Assembly (NCBI RefSeq): GCF_023515995.1
Contig: NZ_CP097320.1
Location: forward strand, 1 to 64,000
DNA: 64,000 bases
Source: Candidatus Mycobacterium methanotrophicum
GTDB lineage: Bacteria > Actinomycetota > Actinomycetes > Mycobacteriales > Mycobacteriaceae
Reading direction: 5' to 3'
The notes beneath the pieces were generated by a model, which was given only the letters and a program-made list of their open reading frames with translations, searched no databases and was not told the origin of the DNA. Of the stretch, positions 48,091 through 57,317 are shown in pieces. Positions within the stretch are counted from its first letter, which is position 1. Each line of letters opens with the position of its first letter. The position numbers and the translations under genes were made by a program.

Positions 48091-48408
48091 ATGGCACTAC
48101 TTCAGGTAACGCCGGACATGATGCGCTCGACGCAGCAGGCCATCGAGACGGCCCTGGAACACGCTACCGTCATCGCGAACCAGTATCTGAGCAATCACGA
48201 AAACATGGGTGTTGCGTGGCAGGGCGACGGCTACACGTCATCGACTAACACCGCGATGAAGGTTCAGCACGACTTGGCGCAGGCAGTTGCCTGGGGGTCC
48301 AAGCTGGCTCAGGGACTCGGCAAGGTCGCGTTGATGATGGAGCAACACGAGATGGACGCGGCGCACAGCTTCGCTGGCTTTGCCGGCGACGGCGCGCTCA
48401 ACGCGTAG
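48091..48408 (+). CDS. esxD: ESAT-6-like protein EsxD
   Basis: The 105-residue WXG100-type protein starts MALLQVTPDMMRSTQQAIET and has the turn motif VAWQGDGYTSS with W-x-G. It matches EsxD (Rv3891c, 107 residues) in the start TPxMxRST and in LMEQHEMDA. AAGGGAGAGG lies before the ATG. It forms a pair with EsxC and is exported by ESX-2. Confidence 0.92.
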   Translation: MALLQVTPDMMRSTQQAIETALEHATVIANQYLSNHENMGVAWQGDGYTSSTNTAMKVQHDLAQAVAWGSKLAQGLGKVALMMEQHEMDAAHSFAGFAGDGALNA

Positions 48409-48461
48409 CACTCATTCCAGTTAGCACTGCATAAACCCTTCGCGAGTTAGGACCTATCAAC

Positions 48462-48758
48462 GTGACAAGCTTCGGAAACATTCAGTACGACCATGGCGCC
48501 GTCAACGACCTGGCTTCTGGTGTCGGAAACCAGGCCGCAATCTTGATGGAGCACCACGACGACATCAAGCATCGGACCGATCAAATCGGCGGCTTCTTCC
48601 AAGGCCAGGCGCACCAGGCTTTCTACGAGGCGCAAATTCAAATGCTGCGCGGCTTCGAGGGCCTCATCGAAACCGTCGCGCAACACGGCCAGACGATCCA
48701 CACCGTGAACGCATCGGCCCACGCGACAGACCTGAGTTCTTCTAACTTCTTCGCCTGA
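48462..48758 (+). CDS. esxC: ESAT-6-like protein EsxC
   Basis: The 98-residue helical-hairpin protein starts (GTG) MTSFGNIQYDHGAVNDLASG and has FFQGQAHQAFYEAQIQMLRG and LIETVAQHGQTIHTV, which match EsxC (Rv3890c, 95 residues). The WxG motif is FxG here, as is common in the EsxC branch. It lies 53 bases after esxD. Confidence 0.94.
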   Translation: MTSFGNIQYDHGAVNDLASGVGNQAAILMEHHDDIKHRTDQIGGFFQGQAHQAFYEAQIQMLRGFEGLIETVAQHGQTIHTVNASAHATDLSSSNFFA

Positions 48759-48778
48759 CGCGCCAGAAAAACGCTGAA

Positions 48779-48806
48779 CTGGGGCGCACCCTGGCGTGCG
48801 CCCCAG
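48779..48806. terminator. Strong hairpin after esxC
   Basis: CTGGGGCGCAC and GTGCGCCCCAG form a perfect 11-bp stem with a six-base loop, starting 20 bases after the esxC stop and ending 16 bases before espG2. There is no T-run. It could reduce read-through into espG2 and give more EsxD/EsxC than downstream machine parts, or stabilise the esx mRNA. Confidence 0.65.
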
Positions 48807-48822
48807 TGGCTTGGATAGACCA

Positions 48823-49659
48823 ATGTTGACCACAACTATCGACGGGCTGTGGGTACTTCAGGTGCTCGCCGGCATCGAGGTGCTCGCTCCCGAGCTGAGG
48901 CTGCGGCCGATTCTCCCGAGCTTCGAGACGCCGCAGAGGGCGCTGGGCCATCCCATCGCCGCTGAACTCCGCGCCGAAGGCGTAATCGACGATGCGGGAG
49001 CGGTTGACCCGATTGTGGTGGAATGGCTGACGGTGCTGGCACGCCGCGACGTCGCACTTCTCCTTCACGTTCGCAACCCTGATACCGGGGACCAGCCGGC
49101 CAATGCCCTGCTGGCGCGCTTCGCGCAGTGGTGGGTGGTGATGGAGCGGTCAGAGGAACTAGTCCGCATCGGCGGGGCCGGAACGGCAAGCGCCGAAGGA
49201 GCGGCCAACGCGGTGCTGATCGCCCAGATCGAAAGATTGTGCGGCACAAACACACCCGCACCACTGCGGCCGGTGACGCTTGATGTCGATGCCCTCAAGT
49301 CGGGCGTGAACAGCCCGGAAACTCTGCAGAACTTCCTTGCCGGTCAGCAACTGGACGCCGATCAGCAGCGCATGTTGATGTTGGCCGCTGATCCCAAACG
49401 CTCAACGCAGGCTTCGATCGTGGCGCTGCAGTCCGGCGTGGACACTGGCCGGACCACGCGCACGCACGTCGAGCAGAGCGTGGTAACCGTCATCGACTCC
49501 CCCGACGGGCGGTTGGTCGCCGAGTATGTGCCGTCGGCGGGCAAGAATTGGATGGTCATCGCTCCCGGGACGGCGACAAACATCGGTGCTGCCGTCAATC
49601 AGATCATGCGGCGTCTTCCCGCTAATGAAGAATGGTTTTCCTACCGAAAGGTTGTGTAA
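48823..49659 (+). CDS. espG2: ESX-2 chaperone EspG2
   Basis: EspG proteins are cytosolic chaperones that bind the tip of the PPE partner in PE/PPE dimers. The 278-residue product (Rv3889c is 276) starts MLTTTIDGLWVLQVLAGIEV and has PLARFAQWW-type sequence (LLARFAQWWVVMERSEELVR) and LVAEYVPSAGKNWMVIAPGT. It would serve both PPE proteins in this locus. The ATG 48823 is chosen by family length. Confidence 0.92.
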   Translation: MLTTTIDGLWVLQVLAGIEVLAPELRLRPILPSFETPQRALGHPIAAELRAEGVIDDAGAVDPIVVEWLTVLARRDVALLLHVRNPDTGDQPANALLARFAQWWVVMERSEELVRIGGAGTASAEGAANAVLIAQIERLCGTNTPAPLRPVTLDVDALKSGVNSPETLQNFLAGQQLDADQQRMLMLAADPKRSTQASIVALQSGVDTGRTTRTHVEQSVVTVIDSPDGRLVAEYVPSAGKNWMVIAPGTATNIGAAVNQIMRRLPANEEWFSYRKVV

Positions 49660-49694
49660 GTAGAGGCTATGGCGTGCATGTTAGCATCGGCATC

Positions 49695-50723
49695 GTGACA
49701 AATCCGTGGAGCACGCCCTCGAATTCGGCGGAGCAGGGCAGGCCTCCGTCGAAACAAGGTGGGGTTTCGCGTCCGCAGCACCCAGACTCCGTCTCGGGGA
49801 CATTGCGCATCTCCGACATGGTCGCGCCGCGCAAAATCCCGCCCGGCTCCGGGTGGCGCAAATTCTTACACAATGCCTCTTTTCGAACTATAAATCTCGG
49901 CGAATCGCCGGCTGAACGCCATTACCGCGAATTGCAGGGGCGAATACGCCGCCACATCCGCAAGCAGTATGTCATCGGAGTGGTTTCCGGAAAGGGCGGC
50001 GTTGGTAAAACCACGATGACGGCGTGCGTAGGCGCGGTATTCCGCGAGTGCCGACCGGAGAACGTGGTCGCCATCGATGCGGCACCCGGGTTCGGCACCC
50101 TGGCCGGCCGGATCGACGAGGCCCCGCCCGGAGATTATGCCGCCGTCCTGAACGACACCGATGTGCAGGGCTATGCCGACATCCGGGAACACCTGGGGCA
50201 GAACAGCTTAGGGCTGGACGTGCTGGCAGGCAACCGGGCGTCTGACCAACCGCGGCCGCTGGTGCCGTCGATGTTCGCCGGGGTGCTGTCGCGGCTGCGC
50301 CGCACCCACAACGTGATCGTGGTGGACACGTCCGACGACCTTGAACACCCGGTGATGAAGGCGGTGTTCGACGCCTGCGACACGCTCGTCTTCGTGTCGG
50401 GGCTTACCGCCGATACTTCGCTTCCGGTGACACGGGCGATCGACTTATTGCGGTCGATGGGCTATCACGAATTGGTGTCGCGCAGCATGGTGATTCTCAA
50501 CGACAGCCGCAATAAATACGATGCGGATGCGCGAGCCTACCTTACCGAGCGTTTCGGACAATCAGGAGCGACAGTCGAATTCATGCCCTTCGACCCGCAT
50601 TTGGCTAAGGGCGGAATCATCGATACGCAGCATGAATTGCAGAAGAAAACACGGCTGCGGTTATTCGAAATTACCGCGGCTTTGGCGGACAAATACGTTC
50701 CGGACGCCGATAGGCCACGTTAA
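49695..50723 (+). CDS. EspI/MinD-like ATPase of ESX-2 (Rv3888c-like)
   Basis: The 342-residue protein has a Pro/Ser-rich N-terminus, a basic conserved segment (GWRKFLHNASFRTINLGESP) and a MinD/ParA-like ATPase domain with deviant Walker A VVSGKGGVGKTTM (about residue 98), a switch VAIDAAPGFGTLAGR and VIVVDTSDDLEHPV. Such EspI-like proteins accompany ESX systems; EspI reacts to low ATP in ESX-1. The GTG 49695 gives a length equal to Rv3888c (341). Its stop overlaps the eccD2 start (TAATG). Confidence 0.9.
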   Translation: MTNPWSTPSNSAEQGRPPSKQGGVSRPQHPDSVSGTLRISDMVAPRKIPPGSGWRKFLHNASFRTINLGESPAERHYRELQGRIRRHIRKQYVIGVVSGKGGVGKTTMTACVGAVFRECRPENVVAIDAAPGFGTLAGRIDEAPPGDYAAVLNDTDVQGYADIREHLGQNSLGLDVLAGNRASDQPRPLVPSMFAGVLSRLRRTHNVIVVDTSDDLEHPVMKAVFDACDTLVFVSGLTADTSLPVTRAIDLLRSMGYHELVSRSMVILNDSRNKYDADARAYLTERFGQSGATVEFMPFDPHLAKGGIIDTQHELQKKTRLRLFEITAALADKYVPDADRPR

Positions 50724-52204
50724 TGCCGAAGGTCGCATTTCCGGCGCGTTGCGCAGTTGCGGTGGTATGTGGCGAACACCTCGTCTCTCAGGTGTACCCG
50801 GCGTCGGTGCCTGTGGAGGTATTCGTCGACAACGTCGTCGAGCTGCTCAACGATGAACTCAAACGCCGGGGTTTGCCCGGCCTCGAATCCGGAGTCGGCT
50901 ACGAGCTGCACAAGGCCAACGGAGTGCGGCTGGACGTCACTAAAACTCTCGACGAACTCGGCGTCGAGGACGGCGCCACCCTGGTGCTGGGGCCCGTCGT
51001 TGACGGCGACTCGTTCGAGCCGCAATACGAGTCCTTGTCCACTGGACTGGCTCGGGCCGGCAAAAGGTTGTTCGAACCCGTCACGGCGCTCACCGCGGCG
51101 CACACCGCGCTGGCGATCCTGGCCATGATCTCCGCGGTGCTGCTCGGATTGGCGCTTCGCGCCCGGATGACCGACGACTCGACGGTCCCGAGCCTGGTGA
51201 CCGGCGTGGCCGGTATGCTTGCCGCCGGCGGCGCGGCGGTGGTGGCGCGGTGGTGGCCGCGGCGCGGTGACCTGCTCGACGGGTTCGCGTGGCTTTGCGC
51301 GCCGCTGCTGGCGGTGAGCTTCGGTGCGGGCGCCCCCGGCCGCCTCGGCGCGGCGCACCTGTTCATCGCCGCCCTCGCTTTCGGGATGATGACCTGCGGC
51401 ATAGCCGTTGTGACGCGGCGTCATATCAACATTGCGGCGACGATCGTGACCCTGTGCGCGGCGGGAGGTTTGGTTGCCGCCGGCCGGATGTGGCGGCCGA
51501 TTCCCGCCCAGTGGATGGGCATGCTCACGCTGGTGGGCCTGCTGTTTCTGCTGACGCTGGCGCCAACGATTGCGCTGTGGTCGGCGCGCATCCGGCCACC
51601 GTACTTCGGGTCGGTCACCGGGCGCGACCTTTTTCATCGCGGCGCCGGATTACCGGCCGACGCGGTGTCGCCGGTGGACGAAGCCGCCGACGAGGAGGTC
51701 AGCCCGGACACCACTCCGCGCGGCGCCCAAATCGCCGCCGCCGCAGTACGGGCGAACAATGTGCTGACCGGTATCTGCGTGGCCGCCGGACTGATGTTGC
51801 CCGCCGCGGTGTGGGCCGACGTGATGCCGGGGCGTAGCCGCAGCGCGGCGGCGGTGGTGCTGGCCTGGTTGTTCGTGCTGATTTTCATCAGCCGCGGACG
51901 GGCATTCGCCGACAAGCGACAGGCGATCGCGCTGGTGTGCGGCGCGGTCGCTGCGGTATGCGCCGGCGTCATCAAATACGTCGTATATCAGCCTGCCGCA
52001 TCGGCGGATTCGCTGCTGTGGGGCGCGGTGATATTGGGTGCCTTCGGCGCGGCCGGCCTGCTGGCGGCGTTCCTGGTGCCGATCACCAGATTCACCCCGC
52101 TGGTGCGAATGATCGCCGAGTGGCTGGAGATCGTCGCGATCATCGCCGCACTGCCGCTGGCCGCCTGGATCGGCGGCTTGTTCACCTGGGTGCGGATGCG
52201 ATGA
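50723..52204 (+). CDS. eccD2: ESX-2 membrane channel component EccD2
   Basis: EccD forms the large membrane vestibule of the type VII machine. The 493-residue product has an N-terminal ubiquitin-like domain (CAVAVVCGEHLVSQVYPASV ... LDELGVEDGATLVLGP) and about eleven membrane helices from residue 120 on. Rv3887c is 509 residues. It overlaps mycP2 by four bases. Confidence 0.96.
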   Translation: MPKVAFPARCAVAVVCGEHLVSQVYPASVPVEVFVDNVVELLNDELKRRGLPGLESGVGYELHKANGVRLDVTKTLDELGVEDGATLVLGPVVDGDSFEPQYESLSTGLARAGKRLFEPVTALTAAHTALAILAMISAVLLGLALRARMTDDSTVPSLVTGVAGMLAAGGAAVVARWWPRRGDLLDGFAWLCAPLLAVSFGAGAPGRLGAAHLFIAALAFGMMTCGIAVVTRRHINIAATIVTLCAAGGLVAAGRMWRPIPAQWMGMLTLVGLLFLLTLAPTIALWSARIRPPYFGSVTGRDLFHRGAGLPADAVSPVDEAADEEVSPDTTPRGAQIAAAAVRANNVLTGICVAAGLMLPAAVWADVMPGRSRSAAAVVLAWLFVLIFISRGRAFADKRQAIALVCGAVAAVCAGVIKYVVYQPAASADSLLWGAVILGAFGAAGLLAAFLVPITRFTPLVRMIAEWLEIVAIIAALPLAAWIGGLFTWVRMR

Positions 52205-53868
52205 GCTGGCGGAGCGTATGTGTTTCGGCGGCGCGGCGGACCTCTGCCCTTACGCTGGTCGGACTGTTGATCGGGCTATCGTCCAGTCTCCCCGCGGCGC
52301 AAGCCATTCCGCGCCCGACCATCGACCCGGGCCGGGTACCCGCGGACGGCAAGCCGGGCCCGGATCAACCGATGCGGCAAAGCAATATCTGCGCGCGGAC
52401 CATCACCGTCGCCGATCCGAATGTGGCAGTCATGGCACCGGGTTTCGCGATGCTCAACATCGCCAAGGCCTGGCAGTACTCGACCGGTAACGGAGTTCCG
52501 GTCGCGGTGATCGACACCGGCGTCAACCCCAGCCCCCGGCTACCGGTGGTTCCCGGCGGCGACTACATCATGGGCGGCGACGGCTTGATGGATTGCGATG
52601 CGCACGGCACCACCGTGGCGTCGGTGATCGCCGCGGCGCCCCAGGGCGCTCCGATGCCGCCCCCGATGCCCGCCGCGCCGGCGTTCCCGCCCCCCGCGGG
52701 CCCACCGGCCACCGACGCGGCGCCGCCACCACCCGGTGCGCCACCGGCCCCGCCCGCACCGCCGCCACCGCCGTCCCCGGTGACGATCACCGAGACCAAA
52801 CCGGCCCCTCCGCCGCCACCGCCGCCACCGCCGCCGCCCGACGAACCGTCGAATGGCCCCGGAGACCCGGTTGCCAGCGTGCCGGACGACCCCGAGGTGC
52901 CGCCGCCGCCGCCCGGAGCGCCGGACGGGGTCGGTGGGGTCGCGCCGCACGCAACGATCATCTCTATCCGCCAGTCCTCGCGGGCCTTCGAGCCGGAGCG
53001 GCCCGGTGGCGGTGACATGGAGGCGCGCAAAAAGGCCGGCACTGTTGCCACGCTGGCCAGCGCGATCGTGCATGCGGCCGACATGGGCGCCAAAGTGATC
53101 AACGTCAGCGTCACCGCATGCGTATCGGCGGATGATCCGTTGAACCAGAGCGCGATTGGAGCCGCAGCGTGGTACGCCGCGACCGTGAAGGATGCGGTAG
53201 TGGTCGCGGCAGCCGGTAACGAGGGTGAAGACGAGTGCGCCCAAAATCCTGCCTTCGATCCGTTGAACACCTCCGATCCGCGCGACTGGCATCAAGTCAA
53301 GACGGTGTCGTCACCGTCCTGGTTCTGCGATTACGTGTTGTCGGTAGGTGCGGTCGATAACACCGGAGCTCCGATCAAGAAGAGCCTCGCGGGACCGTGG
53401 GTGGCGGCCGCGGCTCCCGGCGTCGGAATTATGGGACTCTCCCCGCAGACCGGTGGACCGGTGAACGCGTATCCGCCGACCCGGCCGGGCGAGAAGAACA
53501 TTCCGTTCTGGGGGACAAGCTTTTCGGCGGCCTATGTGAGCGGGGTGGCCGCGTTGGTGCGAGCGAAGTATCCGGCGCTGTCCGCCCATCAGGTGATCAA
53601 CCGGATTCTGCAGACTGCGCATAACCCGCCGCGCGGGGTGGACAACCAGGTCGGGTATGGAGTGGTGGACCCGGTCGCAGCGCTGACATTCAACGTGCCA
53701 CCCGGCGACCGCCTCGCGCCCGGCGCCCAGAGTCGACTGATCATGCCGGCCGCCCCACCGCCGCCACCGGATCACCGTGCCCGCACTGTGGCGCTGGTGT
53801 TCGCCGGTTTGGTGGTCGCCGCCGTGGTAGTCGCATCGCTCGTCGCGCGGGCTCGGCGAGAGCGATGA
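52201..53868 (+). CDS. mycP2: Mycosin protease MycP2
   Basis: MycP2 is a membrane-anchored subtilisin needed for type VII complex stability. The 555-residue product has a signal peptide (ALTLVGLLIGLSSSLPAAQA), the catalytic triad Asp in VAVIDTGV (about 104), His in DCDAHGTTVAS (134) and Ser in GTSFSAAYVSGVAAL (440), and a C-terminal anchor TVALVFAGLVVAAVVVASLV with RARRER. A long Pro-rich loop (about residues 150-235) with a run of eleven prolines lies between His and Ser. Confidence 0.96.
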   Translation: MSWRSVCVSAARRTSALTLVGLLIGLSSSLPAAQAIPRPTIDPGRVPADGKPGPDQPMRQSNICARTITVADPNVAVMAPGFAMLNIAKAWQYSTGNGVPVAVIDTGVNPSPRLPVVPGGDYIMGGDGLMDCDAHGTTVASVIAAAPQGAPMPPPMPAAPAFPPPAGPPATDAAPPPPGAPPAPPAPPPPPSPVTITETKPAPPPPPPPPPPPDEPSNGPGDPVASVPDDPEVPPPPPGAPDGVGGVAPHATIISIRQSSRAFEPERPGGGDMEARKKAGTVATLASAIVHAADMGAKVINVSVTACVSADDPLNQSAIGAAAWYAATVKDAVVVAAAGNEGEDECAQNPAFDPLNTSDPRDWHQVKTVSSPSWFCDYVLSVGAVDNTGAPIKKSLAGPWVAAAAPGVGIMGLSPQTGGPVNAYPPTRPGEKNIPFWGTSFSAAYVSGVAALVRAKYPALSAHQVINRILQTAHNPPRGVDNQVGYGVVDPVAALTFNVPPGDRLAPGAQSRLIMPAAPPPPPDHRARTVALVFAGLVVAAVVVASLVARARRER

Positions 53869-55394
53869 CGGCCGGGGTAAGGCTGGCGATCATCGTCGGC
53901 GTCCTCGCGACCGGCCTTATTGGCTGGGCGTTAGCCGGATATCCCGGCGCCGCGGTGGGTTTGGCGCTCGGTGTCGTGGCCGGCGTGATCCCCTGGCGAG
54001 GGCAGCCGCTGTGGTCATGGCTGATGCTGTGGCGCCGGCGCCGTCGAGCGATCACGTTGAGTGAACCCATCACCGTCGCCAACGACCGCGCCGGAGGTGG
54101 CGTCCGATATCAGGATGGCGTCGCGGTGGCGGCAGTCCAGCTGCTCGGCAAGGCACATCGGCCGACCCTGTTCACCGGGTCGACGGCGACGTACACCGAA
54201 AACACGGTCGACGTCGCCGACCTGTTGCCGCTGCTGCATCAGAGCCTGGGGTTGGCCGTCGAGTCGCTCAGCGTTATCAGCGCCGGAGCACGGCGGCGTA
54301 GCACCGGCGACTACCCGCGGGTCTATGACACATTGATCGGCACTCCGCCCTACGCCGGCCAGCGGGAGACATGGCTGATTGCGCGAATCGCCGCGTTGCC
54401 CAATGCCGAAGCGCTGCAATGGCGTACGTCGGTCGGCACGGCGACATTGGCTGCGGCGCAACGGATCAGCGCGGCGCTGCGGCAGCAGGGACTTCGCGCC
54501 AAGGTCGCGACGGCCACGGACATCGTTGAGTTGGAGCGGCGGCTGGGTTCCTCGGCGCTGAACGCGCAGCACCAGCGGTGGCGCACGGCGCGGGGCGAGG
54601 GCGGTTGGCTGACAACCTATTGGTACCGTCCCAGCGACATCACCGCGGAGAACTTGGAACATGCGTGGGCACTGCGGGCCGACGGGATTATGCAGAACAT
54701 CACGGTGTTCAGCGACGCGAGCATGACGGCCACGGTCACCGTGCGCGCCGCACAGCCGCCGACAGCTCCGCCGAGCGTCATGCTGAAGACCTTGCCGGGA
54801 GAGCAAGCACACGCGATCGCGGCTAATCTGTGCGGACCCATGCCCACGCTGCACAGTATCCGTCGCGGCGTCCTGGCCGAACCGTTGATCATTCCGATCG
54901 GGCCCTCGGGTGTGTTGCTGGGCAAGGTCGATGCCGGTAACAGGCTGATGCTGCCGCTCGACGACCCAGGGGAGTTCAGCCGGGTGCATATCGCCGCACA
55001 AGACGCATTGGCCAAACGAATCGTGGTCCGGTTGGCCGGCGCCGGGGAGCGGATCACCGTGCATACCCGCGACCAGCAGCGGTGGGCCAGCGTGCGAATG
55101 CCCGACGTCGCCGTGGGCAATCAGGTCAGGCCGATAGCCGGAACCACGGTCAGCGTGGTCGACGGCACGGTCACTCCGGCACCGCGACCGAACACCCTGA
55201 TCTCGATCGGAGAGCCCGGAACGCCGTATCGCGGGGCGGCCGATGTGCTCATCACGCAGATCGGCCCGGCGACCGTGGATGTGACGGCCGCCGGTCAACT
55301 GCATACGGTTGAGGTCGAGTTGTTCCGGGCCGAGAATCGCTACGTATCCTCGGAACCGACCCGCAGGACAACCGAGCTCGAATCGGTGGACTAA
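53865..55394 (+). CDS. eccE2: ESX-2 membrane component EccE2
   Basis: EccE is the peripheral membrane subunit of the core complex. The 509-residue product (Rv3885c is 537) starts with two helices (VRLAIIVGVLATGLIGWALA and AAVGLALGVVAGVIPW), then a cytosolic part with GLAVESLSVISAG and QRWRTARGEGGWLTTYWY. It overlaps mycP2 by four bases. A 56-base gap with AGGAGGAG precedes eccA2. Confidence 0.94.
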   Translation: MTAGVRLAIIVGVLATGLIGWALAGYPGAAVGLALGVVAGVIPWRGQPLWSWLMLWRRRRRAITLSEPITVANDRAGGGVRYQDGVAVAAVQLLGKAHRPTLFTGSTATYTENTVDVADLLPLLHQSLGLAVESLSVISAGARRRSTGDYPRVYDTLIGTPPYAGQRETWLIARIAALPNAEALQWRTSVGTATLAAAQRISAALRQQGLRAKVATATDIVELERRLGSSALNAQHQRWRTARGEGGWLTTYWYRPSDITAENLEHAWALRADGIMQNITVFSDASMTATVTVRAAQPPTAPPSVMLKTLPGEQAHAIAANLCGPMPTLHSIRRGVLAEPLIIPIGPSGVLLGKVDAGNRLMLPLDDPGEFSRVHIAAQDALAKRIVVRLAGAGERITVHTRDQQRWASVRMPDVAVGNQVRPIAGTTVSVVDGTVTPAPRPNTLISIGEPGTPYRGAADVLITQIGPATVDVTAAGQLHTVEVELFRAENRYVSSEPTRRTTELESVD

Positions 55395-55450
55395 ACCATG
55401 ACCACGTGCCGCGACGATGCAGAGCGCAGCGATGAGGAGGAGCGGCGCAA

Positions 55451-57304
55451 ATGACTAGCAGCAGCACAACGGCCGCCGCGCGCAAGCGATTCGATCAGGC
55501 GATGGCGTTGTTCGACGCCGACCAGCCGGCCGCCCAAGCGCGGTTTCGTGAGGCCACCGAAATCGATCCGTCGATGGCCGACGCGTGGCTGGGGCGAATC
55601 GCCGCCGGAGACGAGGCGCTGTCGACATTGCAGCAGCTCTACGCCTACGGCGCGCGACTGCACCGGGAGAGTAATCGGCTCGGTGTCCGGCTCTCGGCGT
55701 CGATCAAGGCCGGGCCGTATCTGTCGATCTCGGTGACCGAGTCGTCGCATGCGGGGTTGGCGCTGGCCAGTGCACTCGTTGACGACGGCCAGTATGAGAA
55801 GGCCGAAGCGATGCTGAAAGATTCAGCACTGCTGGATAGTTGGGAGAACCATCAGTGGCAGCAGTATGTGCGGGCTTACCTGATGTTTGCCACCCAGCGC
55901 TGGCCGGACGTGATTTCGGTGGCGGCAAGCGTATTGCCGCCGCAGGCGATCATCATGTCGGCGGTTACCGCGGCCACCGACGCACTGGCCGCGCACGCGG
56001 CCGCGCATCTCGGACAGGCGCGGGTTGCACTGGACTGGGCAGACCGGGTCGATTTGCGGCCCGGCCACGCCGGCGCGGTGGAGGCGCGCCGTCACCAGCT
56101 GACGGACACCGTGGTGACAGCGATCGATCCGAACGAATTCCCCCTGATCGCAGCAGATCTCGCCTACGTGCGAGGCATGGCTCACCGCCAACTGGGTGAA
56201 GAGGACAAGGCCCAAGTCTGGTTGTCGAGGGCGACGATCAACGGGGCGCTGATTGAACCGGCCAAGGACGCGCTGGGCGACCCGCACCTGCAGCTGGTGG
56301 TCATCGACGAGGAAACCATCAATACCCGTGCCGATAAATGGGACGTCAGCACCCAGCGCTCCGAACAGCAGCGCCGCGAAGAGCAGAACGAAGGGCGGCG
56401 AGAAGAGCTGCTGGCCGAAGGACGTGCCCTGCTCAACAACCAAGTCGGGTTGAGCGAAGTCAAACGTGCGGTCGCCGAAATCGAGGATCAAATCGAGGTC
56501 CGGGCGCTGCGGCTGGCGGCCGGGCTGCCGGTGAACAATCAGACCAACCACATGCTGCTGGTCGGCCCGCCGGGCACCGGGAAGACCACCACCGCCGAGG
56601 CGTTGGGAAAGATCTACGCCGGGCTGGGCATCGTGCGGCATCCCGAGATCATCGAAGTCAAGCGGGCCGACTTCTGCGGGGAGCACATCGGGGCGTCCGG
56701 CCCCAAGACCAACGAGCTGATCGCCCGGTCGCTGGGCCGTGTGTTGTTCATGGACGAGTTCTATTCACTGGTGGAGCGTCACCACGACGGCCGCCCGGAC
56801 ATGATCGGCATGGAGGCGGTCAACCAGCTGCTGGTCGCCCTGGAGGTGCATCGGTTCGACTTCTGTTTCATCGGTGCGGGTTATGAGAAGGAAGTCGACG
56901 AATTCCTCACCGTCAACCCCGGTTTGGCGGGCCGGTTCAATCGGAAGTTGCGCTTTGAGTCGTACTCGCCCGACGAGCTGGTGCAGATCGCCGTTCGCTA
57001 CGGTGACCCCCGCGCAACCGTGATCGAGCCGGCGGCGCGCGAAGCGCTGAACATGGCATGTAAGACGCTGCGGGCCTATCTGGCGCCCAACGGCAGCCAC
57101 GGGATCGACGTGATGCAGAACGGCCGGTTCGCCCGCAACGTCGTCGAGCGGGCCGAGCGGCTGCGCGATTCTCGGGTGGCCGCCCAACACCGCACCGACA
57201 AAGGCTCGGTGACCGTCGAAGACCTGGAGACCTTGCGAACCCAGGACATCGTCTCGGCCGTCGTCGATGCTTGCGCGGAAAAGCATGTGCCGATTCAGGT
57301 TTGA
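55451..57304 (+). CDS. eccA2: ESX-2 AAA+ ATPase EccA2
   Basis: EccA is a cytosolic AAA+ ATPase of the CbbX type with an N-terminal TPR domain. It is thought to release EspG from PE/PPE substrates. The 617-residue product (Rv3884c is 619) has TPR repeats (FDQAMALFDADQPAAQARF), Walker A LVGPPGTGKTTTAEALG (about residue 373) and Walker B RVLFMDEFYSL. It is the last intact gene of the locus. Confidence 0.96.
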   Translation: MTSSSTTAAARKRFDQAMALFDADQPAAQARFREATEIDPSMADAWLGRIAAGDEALSTLQQLYAYGARLHRESNRLGVRLSASIKAGPYLSISVTESSHAGLALASALVDDGQYEKAEAMLKDSALLDSWENHQWQQYVRAYLMFATQRWPDVISVAASVLPPQAIIMSAVTAATDALAAHAAAHLGQARVALDWADRVDLRPGHAGAVEARRHQLTDTVVTAIDPNEFPLIAADLAYVRGMAHRQLGEEDKAQVWLSRATINGALIEPAKDALGDPHLQLVVIDEETINTRADKWDVSTQRSEQQRREEQNEGRREELLAEGRALLNNQVGLSEVKRAVAEIEDQIEVRALRLAAGLPVNNQTNHMLLVGPPGTGKTTTAEALGKIYAGLGIVRHPEIIEVKRADFCGEHIGASGPKTNELIARSLGRVLFMDEFYSLVERHHDGRPDMIGMEAVNQLLVALEVHRFDFCFIGAGYEKEVDEFLTVNPGLAGRFNRKLRFESYSPDELVQIAVRYGDPRATVIEPAAREALNMACKTLRAYLAPNGSHGIDVMQNGRFARNVVERAERLRDSRVAAQHRTDKGSVTVEDLETLRTQDIVSAVVDACAEKHVPIQV

Positions 57305-57317
57305 GGGCGCATGTTAA

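Noticed and set aside
47813..48109. 98-codon Arg-rich frame before esxD
   Set aside because: It overlaps the esxD start and promoter region and has the composition of a shadow frame.
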